Source of the DNA: an uncultured Bacteroidota bacterium
Lineage (GTDB): Bacteria; Bacteroidota; Bacteroidia; Chitinophagales; Chitinophagaceae
Direction of reading: 5' to 3'
Length of the DNA: 42,507 nucleotides
Assembly: GCA_903865435.1 (NCBI GenBank)
Contig: CAIPJS010000054.1
Coordinates: forward strand, 1-42,507
Under the pieces are notes generated by a model. The model made no database searches. It worked only from the letters and a program-made list of their open reading frames with translations, and had not been told where the DNA came from. Below, in pieces: positions 1-7,621 of this stretch. Positions within the stretch are counted from its first letter, which is position 1. Each line of letters begins with the position of its first letter. Made by a program: the position numbers and the translations under genes.

Positions 1-105
1 AATTTTTTAAAATAACATAATACTTTATTATTTTCGTCCAAAATATAAGAATTACACTATATTTTATCATATATTTTATTTTATTAATATTTAAATACCC
101 ACCCT

Positions 106-1119
106 ATGGCAGTTTCAAAATTAGAGTACATCTGGCTTGATGGTTATAAACCAACGCAATCTTTAAGAAGCAAAACAAAAATTGAAAAAGATTTTAGTGG
201 CAAATTAGCAGATTGTGATATGTGGTGTTTTGATGGTTCTTCTACAGAACAAGCACCAGGCGGATCAAGTGACTGTTTATTAAAACCAGTTTTTATTTGC
301 AAGGATCCAGGACGTAAAAATGCTTATTTAGTAATGTGTGAAGTATTGAGTTCAGATGGCACACCTCATCCAAGTAATGGAAGAGCCACTATTGAAGATG
401 ATGACAATGATTTTTGGTTTGGTTTTGAACAAGAATATTTTTTATGGAATCCAGCTACTGATAAACCATTAGGTTTTCCAGAAGGTGGCTACCCTGGACC
501 ACAAGGACCTTACTATTGTTCAGTAGGTGCGAACAATGCTTACGGAAGAAATATAGTAGAAGAACATTTAGACGCCTGTATTGACGCGGGTTTGAACATA
601 GAAGGTATCAATGCAGAAGTAGCTGCAGGACAATGGGAATTTCAAATTTTCTCAAAAGGTGCTAAAGAAGCAGGAGACCAAATTTGGATTGCTCGTTATT
701 TATTAGAAAGAATTGGTGAAACTTATGGCGTATCTATTAACTGGCATTGTAAACCATTAGGTACTTTAGATTGGAATGGTTCTGGTATGCATGCGAATTT
801 CTCTAACACTACTTTAAGAACATGTGGTAAGAAAGAAACTTATGATATTATATGTGAATCTTTCCGTCCATTTGTTAAAGAACATATTGAAGTGTATGGT
901 GCAGACAATCATTTAAGATTAACGGGTAAACACGAAACCGCATCTATCCATGATTTCTCTTTTGGTGTTTCTGATAGAGGCGCTTCTATACGTATTCCCA
1001 TTGGTGCAGTAGAAAAAGGATGGAAAGGATGGTTGGAAGATCGTCGTCCAAATTCTGCAGCAGACCCATATAAAGTAGCAGCTAGAATTATCAAAACTGT
1101 TAAAACTGCAAAAGTCTAG
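106..1119 (+). CDS. glnA: Glutamine synthetase, type II (GSII)
   Basis: ATP-dependent condensation of ammonia with glutamate to glutamine in the cytoplasm. The 337-residue length matches the short eukaryotic-type GSII family rather than the ~470-residue GSI. Visible landmarks are the beta-grasp N-terminus with the DGSST segment (about residues 43-47), the metal/glutamate-binding stretch FGFEQEYFLW (105-114), GINAEVAAGQWEFQ (about 167-180) and NGSGMHANFS (about 225-234). The ATG at 106 starts the family's usual N-terminus. GSIII follows 133 bp downstream on the same strand, separated by a strong terminator, so the two are probably transcribed separately. No exact TAnnTTTG box is seen in the 105 bases upstream. 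Confidence 0.95.
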   Translation: MAVSKLEYIWLDGYKPTQSLRSKTKIEKDFSGKLADCDMWCFDGSSTEQAPGGSSDCLLKPVFICKDPGRKNAYLVMCEVLSSDGTPHPSNGRATIEDDDNDFWFGFEQEYFLWNPATDKPLGFPEGGYPGPQGPYYCSVGANNAYGRNIVEEHLDACIDAGLNIEGINAEVAAGQWEFQIFSKGAKEAGDQIWIARYLLERIGETYGVSINWHCKPLGTLDWNGSGMHANFSNTTLRTCGKKETYDIICESFRPFVKEHIEVYGADNHLRLTGKHETASIHDFSFGVSDRGASIRIPIGAVEKGWKGWLEDRRPNSAADPYKVAARIIKTVKTAKV

Positions 1120-1150
1120 TGTTTTAGATAAGAAATAGGTTTAAATATAC

Positions 1151-1189
1151 AAAATCCCCCTACCTAGGTTATTGGTTGGGGGATTTTTT
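1151..1189 (+). terminator. Intrinsic terminator after GSII
   Basis: The arms 1151-1160 (aaaatccccc) and 1178-1187 (gggggatttt) pair perfectly, extended inward by acc/ggt, and are followed by a T run to 1189. It lies 31 bp after the GSII stop and separates GSII from GSIII. Confidence 0.85.
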
Positions 1190-1215
1190 GTTGATTACTC
1201 CTACTAAAATGCGAC

Positions 1216-1223
1216 TACCTTTG
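1216..1223 (+). promoter_or_regulatory. Bacteroidetes -7 box of GSIII
   Basis: TACCTTTG is an exact TAnnTTTG match 29 bp before the GSIII ATG. A TTG at 1191-1193 sits 22 bp upstream and could be the -33 element. Confidence 0.5.
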
Positions 1224-1252
1224 AATTATTCTCAAATATAAAAATAACTAAT

Positions 1253-3445
1253 ATGTCATTAAGATTCGACGCCATCAATCATGTGAGTCATGAAAGGAAT
1301 AATAATCCAGCAGTTGCCTCGCAAAAAATAACTGCCATATTTGGTGAAAGTGTTTTTAATGTAAAAACAGCCAGAGAATATTTAAGCGATGAAGCTTATA
1401 AAAGTTTAGTGAATAGTATTAAGGGTGCTAAAAAAATTGAAAGAAATGTAGCAGGTCAAATAGCCACCGGCATTCGTGCTTGGGCGGAAGCAAAAGGGGT
1501 AACTCATTTTACGCATTGGTTTCAACCACTCACAGGTACCACTGCAGAAAAGCATGATTCCTTTTTTACTTTAAAATCGGATGGCACTGCTATTGAAGAA
1601 TTTGATGGTGCAGCTTTAATACAACAAGAACCAGATGCATCCAGTTTTCCTAGTGGTGGATTGAGAGCCACTTTTGAAGCAAGAGGCTATACTGCCTGGG
1701 ACCCATCTTCTCCCCCATTCATTATTGAAATTGGGAATGGCAAAACATTATGTGTTCCTACTATATTCGTTTCTTATACTGGAGAATCTTTAGACTATAA
1801 AGCCCCTTTAATGAAAGCGACAGAGGCTTTAAATAAAGCAGCTGTTACTGTTTGTAATTTATTTGATAAAAATGTAAGTAAGGTAACACCCACTTTAGGT
1901 TGGGAGCAAGAATATTTTGTAATTGATGAGGCGCTTGTAAATGCAAGACCTGATTTATTACAATGTGGTAGAACTGTTTTTGGTGCTGCACCTGCTAAGG
2001 GGCAACAATTAGAAGATCATTATTTTGGATCCATTCCAGAAAGAGTGTACGCTTTTATGCGTGACTATGAAAATGAATCTTATAAATTAGGCATTCCTTT
2101 AAGAACAAGACATAATGAAGTGGCACCTGCTCAATTTGAGTGTGCGCCAATTTTTGAAGAAGTAAATATTGCCGTAGACCATAATATTTTATTAATGGAT
2201 GTTATGAGTCGTGTGGCCAAAAGGCATCATTTAGTCGTATTGCTTCACGAAAAACCATTTGCGGGCATTAACGGAAGTGGTAAACATAATAACTGGAGTT
2301 TGGCTACCGATACTGGTGTGAACTTATTGGCACCGGGTAAAACACCTAAGACCAATTTAATGTTCTTAACTTTCTTTGTGAACACCATTAAAGCCGTGCA
2401 TGATTATGCCGATATTTTAAGAGCCGGAATTGCTTCTGCTTCTAATGATTTTAGATTGGGTGCGAACGAAGCCCCTCCTGCTATTATTTCTGTATTCGTT
2501 GGCGAATACTTAACAAAGGTATTGAACGATGTGGAAAGCCGCGTGGGAACTAAGTTTGACGAGCAAGATGAAGCCATCTTAAAATTAGATTTACACCGTA
2601 GCATTCCAGAATTATTGATGGACAATACCGATCGTAACCGTACTTCTCCCTTCGCCTTCACTGGAAATAAATTTGAATTCCGCGCGGTGGGCTCTACGGC
2701 CAACTGTGGTCATCCCATGACTATTTTAAATACGATTGTGGCAGATACCTTAAACAAATTTGCAGCAGAAGTGGAAGCATTGACAGAGAAAGGAGATAAG
2801 AAAGACATTGCGATTATGCAAGTGATTCAAAAATACATTGTCTCTAGTAAAAAGATTTTATTTGAAGGCGATGGTTATAGCGAAGAGTGGCATAAAGAAG
2901 CAGAGAAAAGAGGTTTGCCTAATTTAAAGACTACACCAATTGCATTAGATGCGATGGTAACTGAGAAAGCAAAGAAATTATTTAAAGAAAATAATATTTA
3001 CTCGCACAGTGAATTGGAAGCCCGTTATGAAATCGAGTTAGAGAAGTACATTAAAAAAGTACAAATTGAAGCGCGTATTATGGGCGACTTAGCCACTAAC
3101 CATATTATTCCTTCGGCACTTAAATATCAAAACGAGTTATTGAAAAATGTAAGCTTACTTCGTGAAGCAGCTTTACCAGAAAAATTATACAAAGGACAGT
3201 TGGCATTATTAAAAGATGTAAGCACACATATTCAACAAGTATACGATAATGTAGATGCGATGGTGGAAGAACGTAAAGTAGCCAATAATATAGCCAACTC
3301 AAGAGACAAAGCCATTGCTTATGAAGCCAAGGTAAAAGCACAATACTTTGATAAGATCCGCTACCACGTGGATAAATTAGAGCAATTGGTAGATGATGAA
3401 TTATGGACCTTGCCTAAGTACAGAGAATTATTGTTCTTACGTTAA
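1253..3445 (+). CDS. glnN: Glutamine synthetase, type III (GSIII)
   Basis: Second glutamine synthetase, of the large GSIII class known from Bacteroides and cyanobacteria. The 730-residue length is typical. The N-terminal GSIII-specific region comes first, then the catalytic domain with GWEQEYFVIDE (216-226), the HNEVAPAQFECAPIFEEVN block (about 285-303), GSGKHNNWS (about 341-349) and the ATP-grasp-like ENDNTDRNRTSP region near 455-470; a long helical C-terminus follows. It has its own -7 box and its own terminator. GSIII is often the nitrogen-regulated enzyme in Bacteroidota, but no regulator gene is present here. Confidence 0.95.
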   Translation: MSLRFDAINHVSHERNNNPAVASQKITAIFGESVFNVKTAREYLSDEAYKSLVNSIKGAKKIERNVAGQIATGIRAWAEAKGVTHFTHWFQPLTGTTAEKHDSFFTLKSDGTAIEEFDGAALIQQEPDASSFPSGGLRATFEARGYTAWDPSSPPFIIEIGNGKTLCVPTIFVSYTGESLDYKAPLMKATEALNKAAVTVCNLFDKNVSKVTPTLGWEQEYFVIDEALVNARPDLLQCGRTVFGAAPAKGQQLEDHYFGSIPERVYAFMRDYENESYKLGIPLRTRHNEVAPAQFECAPIFEEVNIAVDHNILLMDVMSRVAKRHHLVVLLHEKPFAGINGSGKHNNWSLATDTGVNLLAPGKTPKTNLMFLTFFVNTIKAVHDYADILRAGIASASNDFRLGANEAPPAIISVFVGEYLTKVLNDVESRVGTKFDEQDEAILKLDLHRSIPELLMDNTDRNRTSPFAFTGNKFEFRAVGSTANCGHPMTILNTIVADTLNKFAAEVEALTEKGDKKDIAIMQVIQKYIVSSKKILFEGDGYSEEWHKEAEKRGLPNLKTTPIALDAMVTEKAKKLFKENNIYSHSELEARYEIELEKYIKKVQIEARIMGDLATNHIIPSALKYQNELLKNVSLLREAALPEKLYKGQLALLKDVSTHIQQVYDNVDAMVEERKVANNIANSRDKAIAYEAKVKAQYFDKIRYHVDKLEQLVDDELWTLPKYRELLFLR

Positions 3446-3476
3446 TTAAAGTTATACCCCAAAGCGATAGAATACA

Positions 3477-3509
3477 AAAAGGCCCCGAATAGTTCGGGGC
3501 CTTTTTTAT
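3477..3509. terminator. Bidirectional terminator between GSIII and accC
   Basis: 13-bp perfect stem (3477-3489 with 3493-3505) around a 3-nt loop, A-rich on one side and T-rich on the other. It lies 31 bp after the GSIII stop. Confidence 0.9.
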
Positions 3510-3534
3510 TAAGTTGTATATTCATTACCGTAAT

Positions 3535-3598
3535 ACTAAATACTAATTTTTCGCTCTCAATCGCTTTGCTCAAATGTTCGCTCAAAATTGTATTTAGT
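3535..3598. repeat. Conserved-loop hairpin, copy A
   Basis: Arms 3535-3550 and 3584-3598 are complementary (actaaatac with gtatttagt, aatttt with aaaatt, one bulged base). They enclose a 33-nt loop (3551-3583) that starts TCGCTCTCAATCGC and ends ATGTTCGCTC. The loop, plus the next base, recurs at 5712-5745 with one difference in 34 positions, whereas the stem sequence is unrelated to that of the second copy. The loop contains a degenerate direct repeat (GCTC, A/T-rich, CGCT, twice). An open frame across the minus strand here has no gene-like features. Confidence 0.75.
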
Positions 3599-3619
3599 CT
3601 TCCTATAAATAATTCCTCT

Positions 3620-3660
3620 AAATAAATAAGGGGCTCCTTCATGGGGCCCCTTATTTATTT
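3620..3660. terminator. Bidirectional hairpin terminator, GSIII/accC spacer
   Basis: A 15-bp perfect stem, 3620-3634 paired with 3646-3660, with A/T-rich outer arms and a gggg/cccc core. It can terminate transcription from either side of this convergent spacer. Confidence 0.8.
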
Positions 3661-3672
3661 TCATCAGAGAAA

Positions 3673-3715
3673 ATATTTTAGGCCCTTAATTTTCAAAGAA
3701 AAGGGACTAAAATAT
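3673..3715 (-). terminator. Hairpin directly after accC
   Basis: Arms 3673-3687 and 3701-3715 pair over 15 positions with one mismatch, 2 bp after the accC stop on the minus strand and followed there by a T-rich tail. It probably ends the accBC transcript. Confidence 0.65.
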
Positions 3716-3717
3716 GA

Positions 3718-5055
3718 CTATTTCATAGTAAATGTCTCTAAGAACTTAGTGGTGAAGTTTCCTTTTCTAAAATCTTCATTTTGCATTAATTGCAAGTGAA
3801 AAGGAATGGTTGTTTTTACTCCTTCTATCACATATTCACTTAATGCACGGTACATGGTATTAATTGCCTCTTCACGGGTTTGAGCCACTGTGATTAATTT
3901 ACCAATCATTGAATCATAATAAGGAGGAATGACATAGCCTGCATATACATGACTATCCACACGCACACCATGACCGCCTGGGGTATGGAGTACTGTTATT
4001 TTTCCTGGTGAAGGCCTAAAGTCGTTATACGGATCTTCGGCATTGATACGACATTCAATAGCGTGTAATTGTGGCTCGTAATTGCGGCCTGAAATTTTTT
4101 CACCTGCTGCAATTTTAATTTGCTCCTTAATTAAATCATAGCTCACTACTTCTTCTGTTACGCAGTGCTCCACTTGAATACGCGTATTCATTTCCATGAA
4201 ATAAAAATTACGATTCTTATCTACTAAAAATTCTACTGTACCCACGCTCTCGTAATTAATTGCAGATGCTGCTTTAATAGCAGCCTCTCCCATTCTTTGA
4301 CGCAATTCTGCTGTCATAAATGGTGAAGGAGATTCTTCCACTAATTTTTGATGTCTTCTTTGAATAGAACAATCACGCTCACTCAAATGACAAACATTAC
4401 CGTATTGGTCTCCTGCAACTTGTATTTCAATATGTCTTGGTTCTTCTACAAATTTCTCCATGTACAAACCATCATTCTTAAAACTTGCCCCCGCTTCCAT
4501 TTTAGCCGTTTCAAATGCTTTTTCAATCTCGCCTTCATTCCATACCACACGCATTCCTTTACCACCCCCACCTGCAGTGGCTTTGATAATAACTGGATAT
4601 CCAATTTCTTTCGCTAATTTTTTTGCAGCAGCAACATCTTCCAACAAACCTTCTCCACCTGGCACCACTGGCACACCTGCCTTTATCATGGTTTCTTTTG
4701 CAGTAATTTTATCACCCATACTGTTAATCATGTCCGGAGTAGGGCCTATAAATTTAATACCGTGGTCGGCACAGATTTGTGCAAACTTTGCATTCTCTGC
4801 TAAAAAACCATAACCAGGATGCACTGCATCGGCATTGGTAATTTCACAGGCAGCCATGATATGTGGAATATTTAAATAGGATTCTTGTCCTTTAGGACCA
4901 CCTATACAAACAGCTTCGTCAGCAAACTTTACATGCAAACTATCTTTATCTGCAGTTGAATAAACGGCCACTGTTTTAATGCCCATTTCTCTACAGGTTC
5001 TAATAATTCGTAAAGCAATTTCGCCACGATTGGCTATCAAAATCTTTTTAAACAT
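3718..5055 (-). CDS. accC: Acetyl-CoA carboxylase, biotin carboxylase subunit
   Basis: ATP- and bicarbonate-dependent carboxylation of biotin on AccB, the first half-reaction of acetyl-CoA carboxylase in fatty-acid synthesis. The 445 residues are standard. The N-terminal preATP-grasp fold ([15 protein letters not shown]) is followed by the glycine-rich ATP loop GGGGKG (162-167), the ATP-grasp core with [12 protein letters not shown] (about 287-298, carrying the catalytic Glu/Arg region) and the C-terminal biotin carboxylase domain ([18 protein letters not shown]). The ATG at 5055 gives the canonical N-terminus. It lies 32 bp downstream of accB in the same direction and is almost certainly cotranscribed with it. 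Confidence 0.97.
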   Translation of the reverse strand: MFKKILIANRGEIALRIIRTCREMGIKTVAVYSTADKDSLHVKFADEAVCIGGPKGQESYLNIPHIMAACEITNADAVHPGYGFLAENAKFAQICADHGIKFIGPTPDMINSMGDKITAKETMIKAGVPVVPGGEGLLEDVAAAKKLAKEIGYPVIIKATAGGGGKGMRVVWNEGEIEKAFETAKMEAGASFKNDGLYMEKFVEEPRHIEIQVAGDQYGNVCHLSERDCSIQRRHQKLVEESPSPFMTAELRQRMGEAAIKAASAINYESVGTVEFLVDKNRNFYFMEMNTRIQVEHCVTEEVVSYDLIKEQIKIAAGEKISGRNYEPQLHAIECRINAEDPYNDFRPSPGKITVLHTPGGHGVRVDSHVYAGYVIPPYYDSMIGKLITVAQTREEAINTMYRALSEYVIEGVKTTIPFHLQLMQNEDFRKGNFTTKFLETFTMK

Positions 5056-5087
5056 TTTTCTTAATTAAAATTTGAAAATGGTTGAAA

Positions 5088-5537
5088 TTATTCTGGTTGT
5101 ACCAAGAATAAAGGTTGGTCATACTCCACTGGGCTGGCATCTTCTACCAAAATTTTCACAATGGTACCTTTGACTTCACTTTCAATTTCATTGAAAAGTT
5201 TCATGGCTTCGATAATACATACCACTTTGCCTGGAGCTACTTCCGTTCCTTCCTCAGCCATTAATGGTTTATCAGGTGCAGCTCTTCTATAAAAAGTACC
5301 AATCATAGGACTTTTAATGGTCAATAAATTGCTGGCAACCGGGGTTGCAGGGGTAGCGGCTATTGGCGTTGCTGCTACAGGGGCAGCGGCATATGTAACA
5401 GCCGGTGCCGAACTTACAGTAATTCGATCTTCCTTTTGTTTGATGGTTACTTTTCCGTCCTTATCTTCGATACTGATCTCTCCGATATTACTCTTGTTAA
5501 CTACTTTAATTAAGTCGTGAATTTGTTTCAAGTCCAT
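5088..5537 (-). CDS. accB: Biotin carboxyl carrier protein of acetyl-CoA carboxylase
   Basis: Carries biotin between AccC and the carboxyltransferase. I chose the ATG at 5537 (149 residues) over the in-frame TTG three codons upstream, because MDLKQIHDLIKVV aligns with the family's usual start. It has an N-terminal helix and small strand region (1-35), an Ala/Pro/Thr-rich flexible linker (about 43-68) and a C-terminal lipoyl-like domain with the biotinylation motif EAMKLFNEIE, the acceptor being Lys113. It is upstream of accC in the same operon. Its own 5' leader contains three short A/T hairpins, and the 426-bp gap to efp is filled with inverted repeats. Confidence 0.96.
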   Translation of the reverse strand: MDLKQIHDLIKVVNKSNIGEISIEDKDGKVTIKQKEDRITVSSAPAVTYAAAPVAATPIAATPATPVASNLLTIKSPMIGTFYRRAAPDKPLMAEEGTEVAPGKVVCIIEAMKLFNEIESEVKGTIVKILVEDASPVEYDQPLFLVQPE

Positions 5538-5553
5538 ATTTAGCAATTTTGGG

Positions 5554-5622
5554 TAAAAATGGGCTTTTTTTATGAATTTTCGCTAAAAAAAGGGCTTTTT
5601 TTATTAAAAATGGGCATTTTTA
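5554..5622 (-). repeat. Three short A/T mini-hairpins in the accB leader
   Basis: Three units of the same form lie at 5554-5572, 5584-5602 and 5604-5622: TAAAAATGGGC-T-run, TAAAAAAAGGGC-T-run and TAAAAATGGGCATTTTT. Each is its own inverted repeat (A5-A7 against T5-T7) with a GGGC core as loop. They start 17 bp upstream of the accB ATG. Confidence 0.6.
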
Positions 5623-5694
5623 GATAAAAATCAACTTACCTCAATTATATTAAAATGAGCATTTCAGGTCTACTTTAGATGTAAAATTGCTTAT

Positions 5695-5761
5695 AAAATA
5701 AACACTAGCCCTCGCTCTCAATCGCTGTGCTCAAATGTTCGCTCAGGCCAATGTTTATTTT
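5695..5761. repeat. Conserved-loop hairpin, copy B
   Basis: Arms 5695-5710 (aaaataaacactagcc) and 5746-5761 (ggccaatgtttatttt) pair over 16 positions with two non-Watson-Crick pairs. The 35-nt loop 5711-5745 matches the loop of copy A at 33 of 34 aligned positions (T to G at 5727). The stem has no similarity to that of copy A, so complementarity and loop are kept while the arm sequence is not. Confidence 0.75.
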
Positions 5762-5784
5762 ATTAAAATTTACCTAGCCTAAAC

Positions 5785-5814
5785 AAAAATGTCACGAAGC
5801 TTCGGGACATTTTT
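5785..5814. terminator. Terminator-like hairpin in efp-accB spacer
   Basis: Arms aaaaatgtc (5785-5793) and gacattttt (5806-5814) pair perfectly. The loop region contains the palindrome cgaagcttcg. Confidence 0.6.
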
Positions 5815-5875
5815 AACATCATAAGAGTGCTTTTTCGAGCCCTTATATTTTTATAAAGGGCGAGGAAAAATCTAC

Positions 5876-5909
5876 AAAAAAGCTCCCCGTTTTCTCGGGG
5901 AGCTTTTTT
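5876..5909 (-). terminator. Intrinsic terminator downstream of efp
   Basis: 14-bp perfect stem 5876-5889 with 5896-5909 (aaaaaagctccccg / cggggagctttttt) and a 6-nt loop. It is read best on the minus strand after efp, but is symmetric enough to act both ways. Confidence 0.85.
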
Positions 5910-5923
5910 AAAAATCATTAAAG

Positions 5924-5969
5924 AAATAATTTACAGGGCCTAATTTTCTATAGGCCCTGTAAATTATTT
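5924..5969 (-). terminator. Long hairpin overlapping the efp stop codon
   Basis: An 18-bp perfect stem (5924-5941 with 5952-5969) and a 10-nt loop. The efp TAA (5964-5966) lies inside one arm, so the last codons of efp are part of the stem. It is followed closely by the second terminator at 5876-5909. Confidence 0.7.
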
Positions 5970-6527
5970 AACACGTTCAACGTATTCTCCGTTTTTGGTA
6001 TTAATCTTGATCTTCTCTCCTTCATTCACAAATAAAGGTACCATTACTGTCGCACCAGACTCCACCGTAGCAGCTTTTAAAGCACGCGTAGCTGTATCTC
6101 CTTTCACTCCATTTTCACAATAAGTAATTAAAACGTCAATCTTTTCAGGAAGTTCCGCTCCAATTGGAAGTTCGGTCTCGGTATTCATAAATACAAAAAC
6201 CTCGGCGCCTTCAATTAAAAACTGAGGTGCGTCAATCATTTCTTCGGCCATCGCAATTTGTTCAAATGTCTCATTATTCATTAAGTTATAGCCGCTGTCA
6301 TCTTTATATAAATATTGAAATGTTTTCTTTTCCACACGCACAGGATATATGTTCTCACCACTATTCCATGTCTTTTCGATAGATCTTTTATTGTCAACCC
6401 CTTTTAATTTAGCCCATATTTTAGCTGCTGCACGAGCCGTTTTATTTTCACCAAATTCCACTACTGAATATAAGTTATTGTCTAATTTTAGAATCATTCC
6501 ACGACTGATGTCTGAAGTTGTTGCCAT
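5964..6527 (-). CDS. efp: Translation elongation factor P
   Basis: Ribosome-binding factor that relieves stalling at proline runs. The 187 residues and three-domain layout match EF-P: KOW-like domain I (1-65), OB domain II with YNLMNNETFEQI (about 80-91), and domain III with KGDTATRALKAATVESGATVMVPLFV and GEYVERVK at the end. The oddity is domain I. Where typical EF-Ps have PGKG with the modified lysine (or arginine) at the loop tip, this protein reads EFGENKTARAAAKIWAKLKG (24-43), with no PGKG or PGRG. The start at 6527 is the only sensible ATG. It is probably monocistronic, with two hairpins at its 3' end. Confidence 0.93.
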   Translation of the reverse strand: MATTSDISRGMILKLDNNLYSVVEFGENKTARAAAKIWAKLKGVDNKRSIEKTWNSGENIYPVRVEKKTFQYLYKDDSGYNLMNNETFEQIAMAEEMIDAPQFLIEGAEVFVFMNTETELPIGAELPEKIDVLITYCENGVKGDTATRALKAATVESGATVMVPLFVNEGEKIKINTKNGEYVERVK

Positions 6528-6640
6528 AATTGTTTTTTTTAATTTGTCTTAGAGAACCGTAAAAGTAGCATATGAAAGCCATTTATAAAAAAACCTTCAA
6601 TTATTATTGTGAAATAAGTGTAAAAAAACCACGATTAGCC

Positions 6641-6648
6641 TATTTTTG
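6641..6648 (+). promoter_or_regulatory. -7 box of sucD
   Basis: TATTTTTG, an exact TAnnTTTG match, 26 bp before the sucD ATG. A good -33 TTTG at standard spacing is not obvious. Confidence 0.5.
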
Positions 6649-6674
6649 CGCCACAAATAACAAAAACACACTCG

Positions 6675-7547
6675 ATGTCAGTATTAGTCAATAAAAACTC
6701 GAAGATCATAGTACAAGGTTTTACGGGTACAGAAGGAAGTTTCCATGCTGCTCAAATGATTGAATATGGCACCCAATTGGTAGGTGGCGTCACTCCAGGA
6801 AAGGGCGGGACCATGCATTTAGACAGACCCGTTTTTAATACAGTAGCTGATGCAGTAAAAAATACTGGCGCAGATGTGAGCATTATCTTTGTACCTCCTG
6901 CATTTGCAGCGGATGCCATTATGGAAGCTGCTGACGCTGGAATTGCTTTAGTAGTATGTATTACCGAAGGCATCCCAGTACAAGACATGGTGAAAGTCAA
7001 AAATTATTTACAAGGAAAAACAACTCGATTAATAGGACCTAACTGCCCAGGAGTGATTACTGCTGAGGAAGCTAAAGTTGGCATTATGCCTGGTTTTATT
7101 TTCAAAAAAGGAACCATTGGTATTGTTTCAAAAAGTGGAACCTTAACTTATGAAGCAGCCGATCAAGTAGTGAAAGCAGGCTTAGGCATCACTACTGCCA
7201 TTGGTATTGGTGGAGATCCAATTATTGGAACCACTACCAAAGAAGCAGTTGAATTATTAATGAATGATCCTGAAACAAAAGGCATTATCATGATTGGTGA
7301 AATTGGAGGAAGCATGGAAGCAGATGCAGCCAATTGGATCAAAGACAATTTGAGAAAACCAGTAGTTGGATTTATTGCAGGTCAAACTGCACCAGCTGGT
7401 CGTAGAATGGGACATGCTGGAGCAATTATTGGAGGTGCAGATGATACTGCAGCTGCGAAAATGAAAATTATGGCTGCCTGTGGCATTCATGTATGTGCAA
7501 GCCCAGCAGATATTGGAACAACCATGGCTGCAGCTTTAAAAAAATAA
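6675..7547 (+). CDS. sucD: Succinyl-CoA ligase, alpha subunit
   Basis: Alpha subunit of the TCA-cycle succinate-CoA ligase, which converts succinyl-CoA to succinate with NTP formation. It is 290 residues, the standard length. The CoA-binding Rossmann domain begins at [16 protein letters not shown], with GGVTPGKGG (about 38-46) and GPNCPGVI (about 115-122) as CoA-ligase signatures. The catalytic phosphohistidine is in [13 protein letters not shown] (about 242-254). The beta-subunit gene sucC is not in the window, so the pair is split here. A terminator follows at 7572-7605. Confidence 0.97.
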   Translation: MSVLVNKNSKIIVQGFTGTEGSFHAAQMIEYGTQLVGGVTPGKGGTMHLDRPVFNTVADAVKNTGADVSIIFVPPAFAADAIMEAADAGIALVVCITEGIPVQDMVKVKNYLQGKTTRLIGPNCPGVITAEEAKVGIMPGFIFKKGTIGIVSKSGTLTYEAADQVVKAGLGITTAIGIGGDPIIGTTTKEAVELLMNDPETKGIIMIGEIGGSMEADAANWIKDNLRKPVVGFIAGQTAPAGRRMGHAGAIIGGADDTAAAKMKIMAACGIHVCASPADIGTTMAAALKK

Positions 7548-7571
7548 GCAAGTTCAAGAATACTTATACTT

Positions 7572-7605
7572 AAATCCCTCATCCAAAAAGATAAGGGATT
7601 TTTTT
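7572..7605 (+). terminator. Terminator after sucD
   Basis: Stem aaatccct (7572-7579) with agggattt (7594-7601), then a T run to 7605. Confidence 0.8.
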
Positions 7606-7609
7606 ATTG

Positions 7610-7617
7610 TAAGTTTG
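7610..7617 (+). promoter_or_regulatory. -7 box immediately before the A2M-like gene
   Basis: TAAGTTTG, an exact TAnnTTTG match ending 4 nt before the ATG at 7622. At this spacing the transcript would start at or next to the ATG, that is, be leaderless. Confidence 0.5.
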
Positions 7618-7621
7618 TTGC

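Larger units (their letters stand above)
5538..5963. other. Gene-free spacer between efp and accB
   Basis: About 426 bp with no convincing gene on either strand. From low to high coordinate it holds the three mini-hairpins (5554-5622), the conserved-loop hairpin copy B (5695-5761), a terminator-like hairpin (5785-5814), a weaker imperfect inverted repeat around the agccctt/aaagggc arms (about 5838-5862), a strong terminator (5876-5909) and the hairpin overlapping the efp stop (5924-5969). No exact TAnnTTTG box on the minus strand was found here, so the accBC promoter is not identified. Confidence 0.7.

Noticed and set aside
3442..3642. 66-codon open frame on the minus strand between GSIII and accC
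   Set aside because: It runs through a terminator and the conserved-loop hairpin; its residues are simply the translation of those elements and it has no gene-like context.
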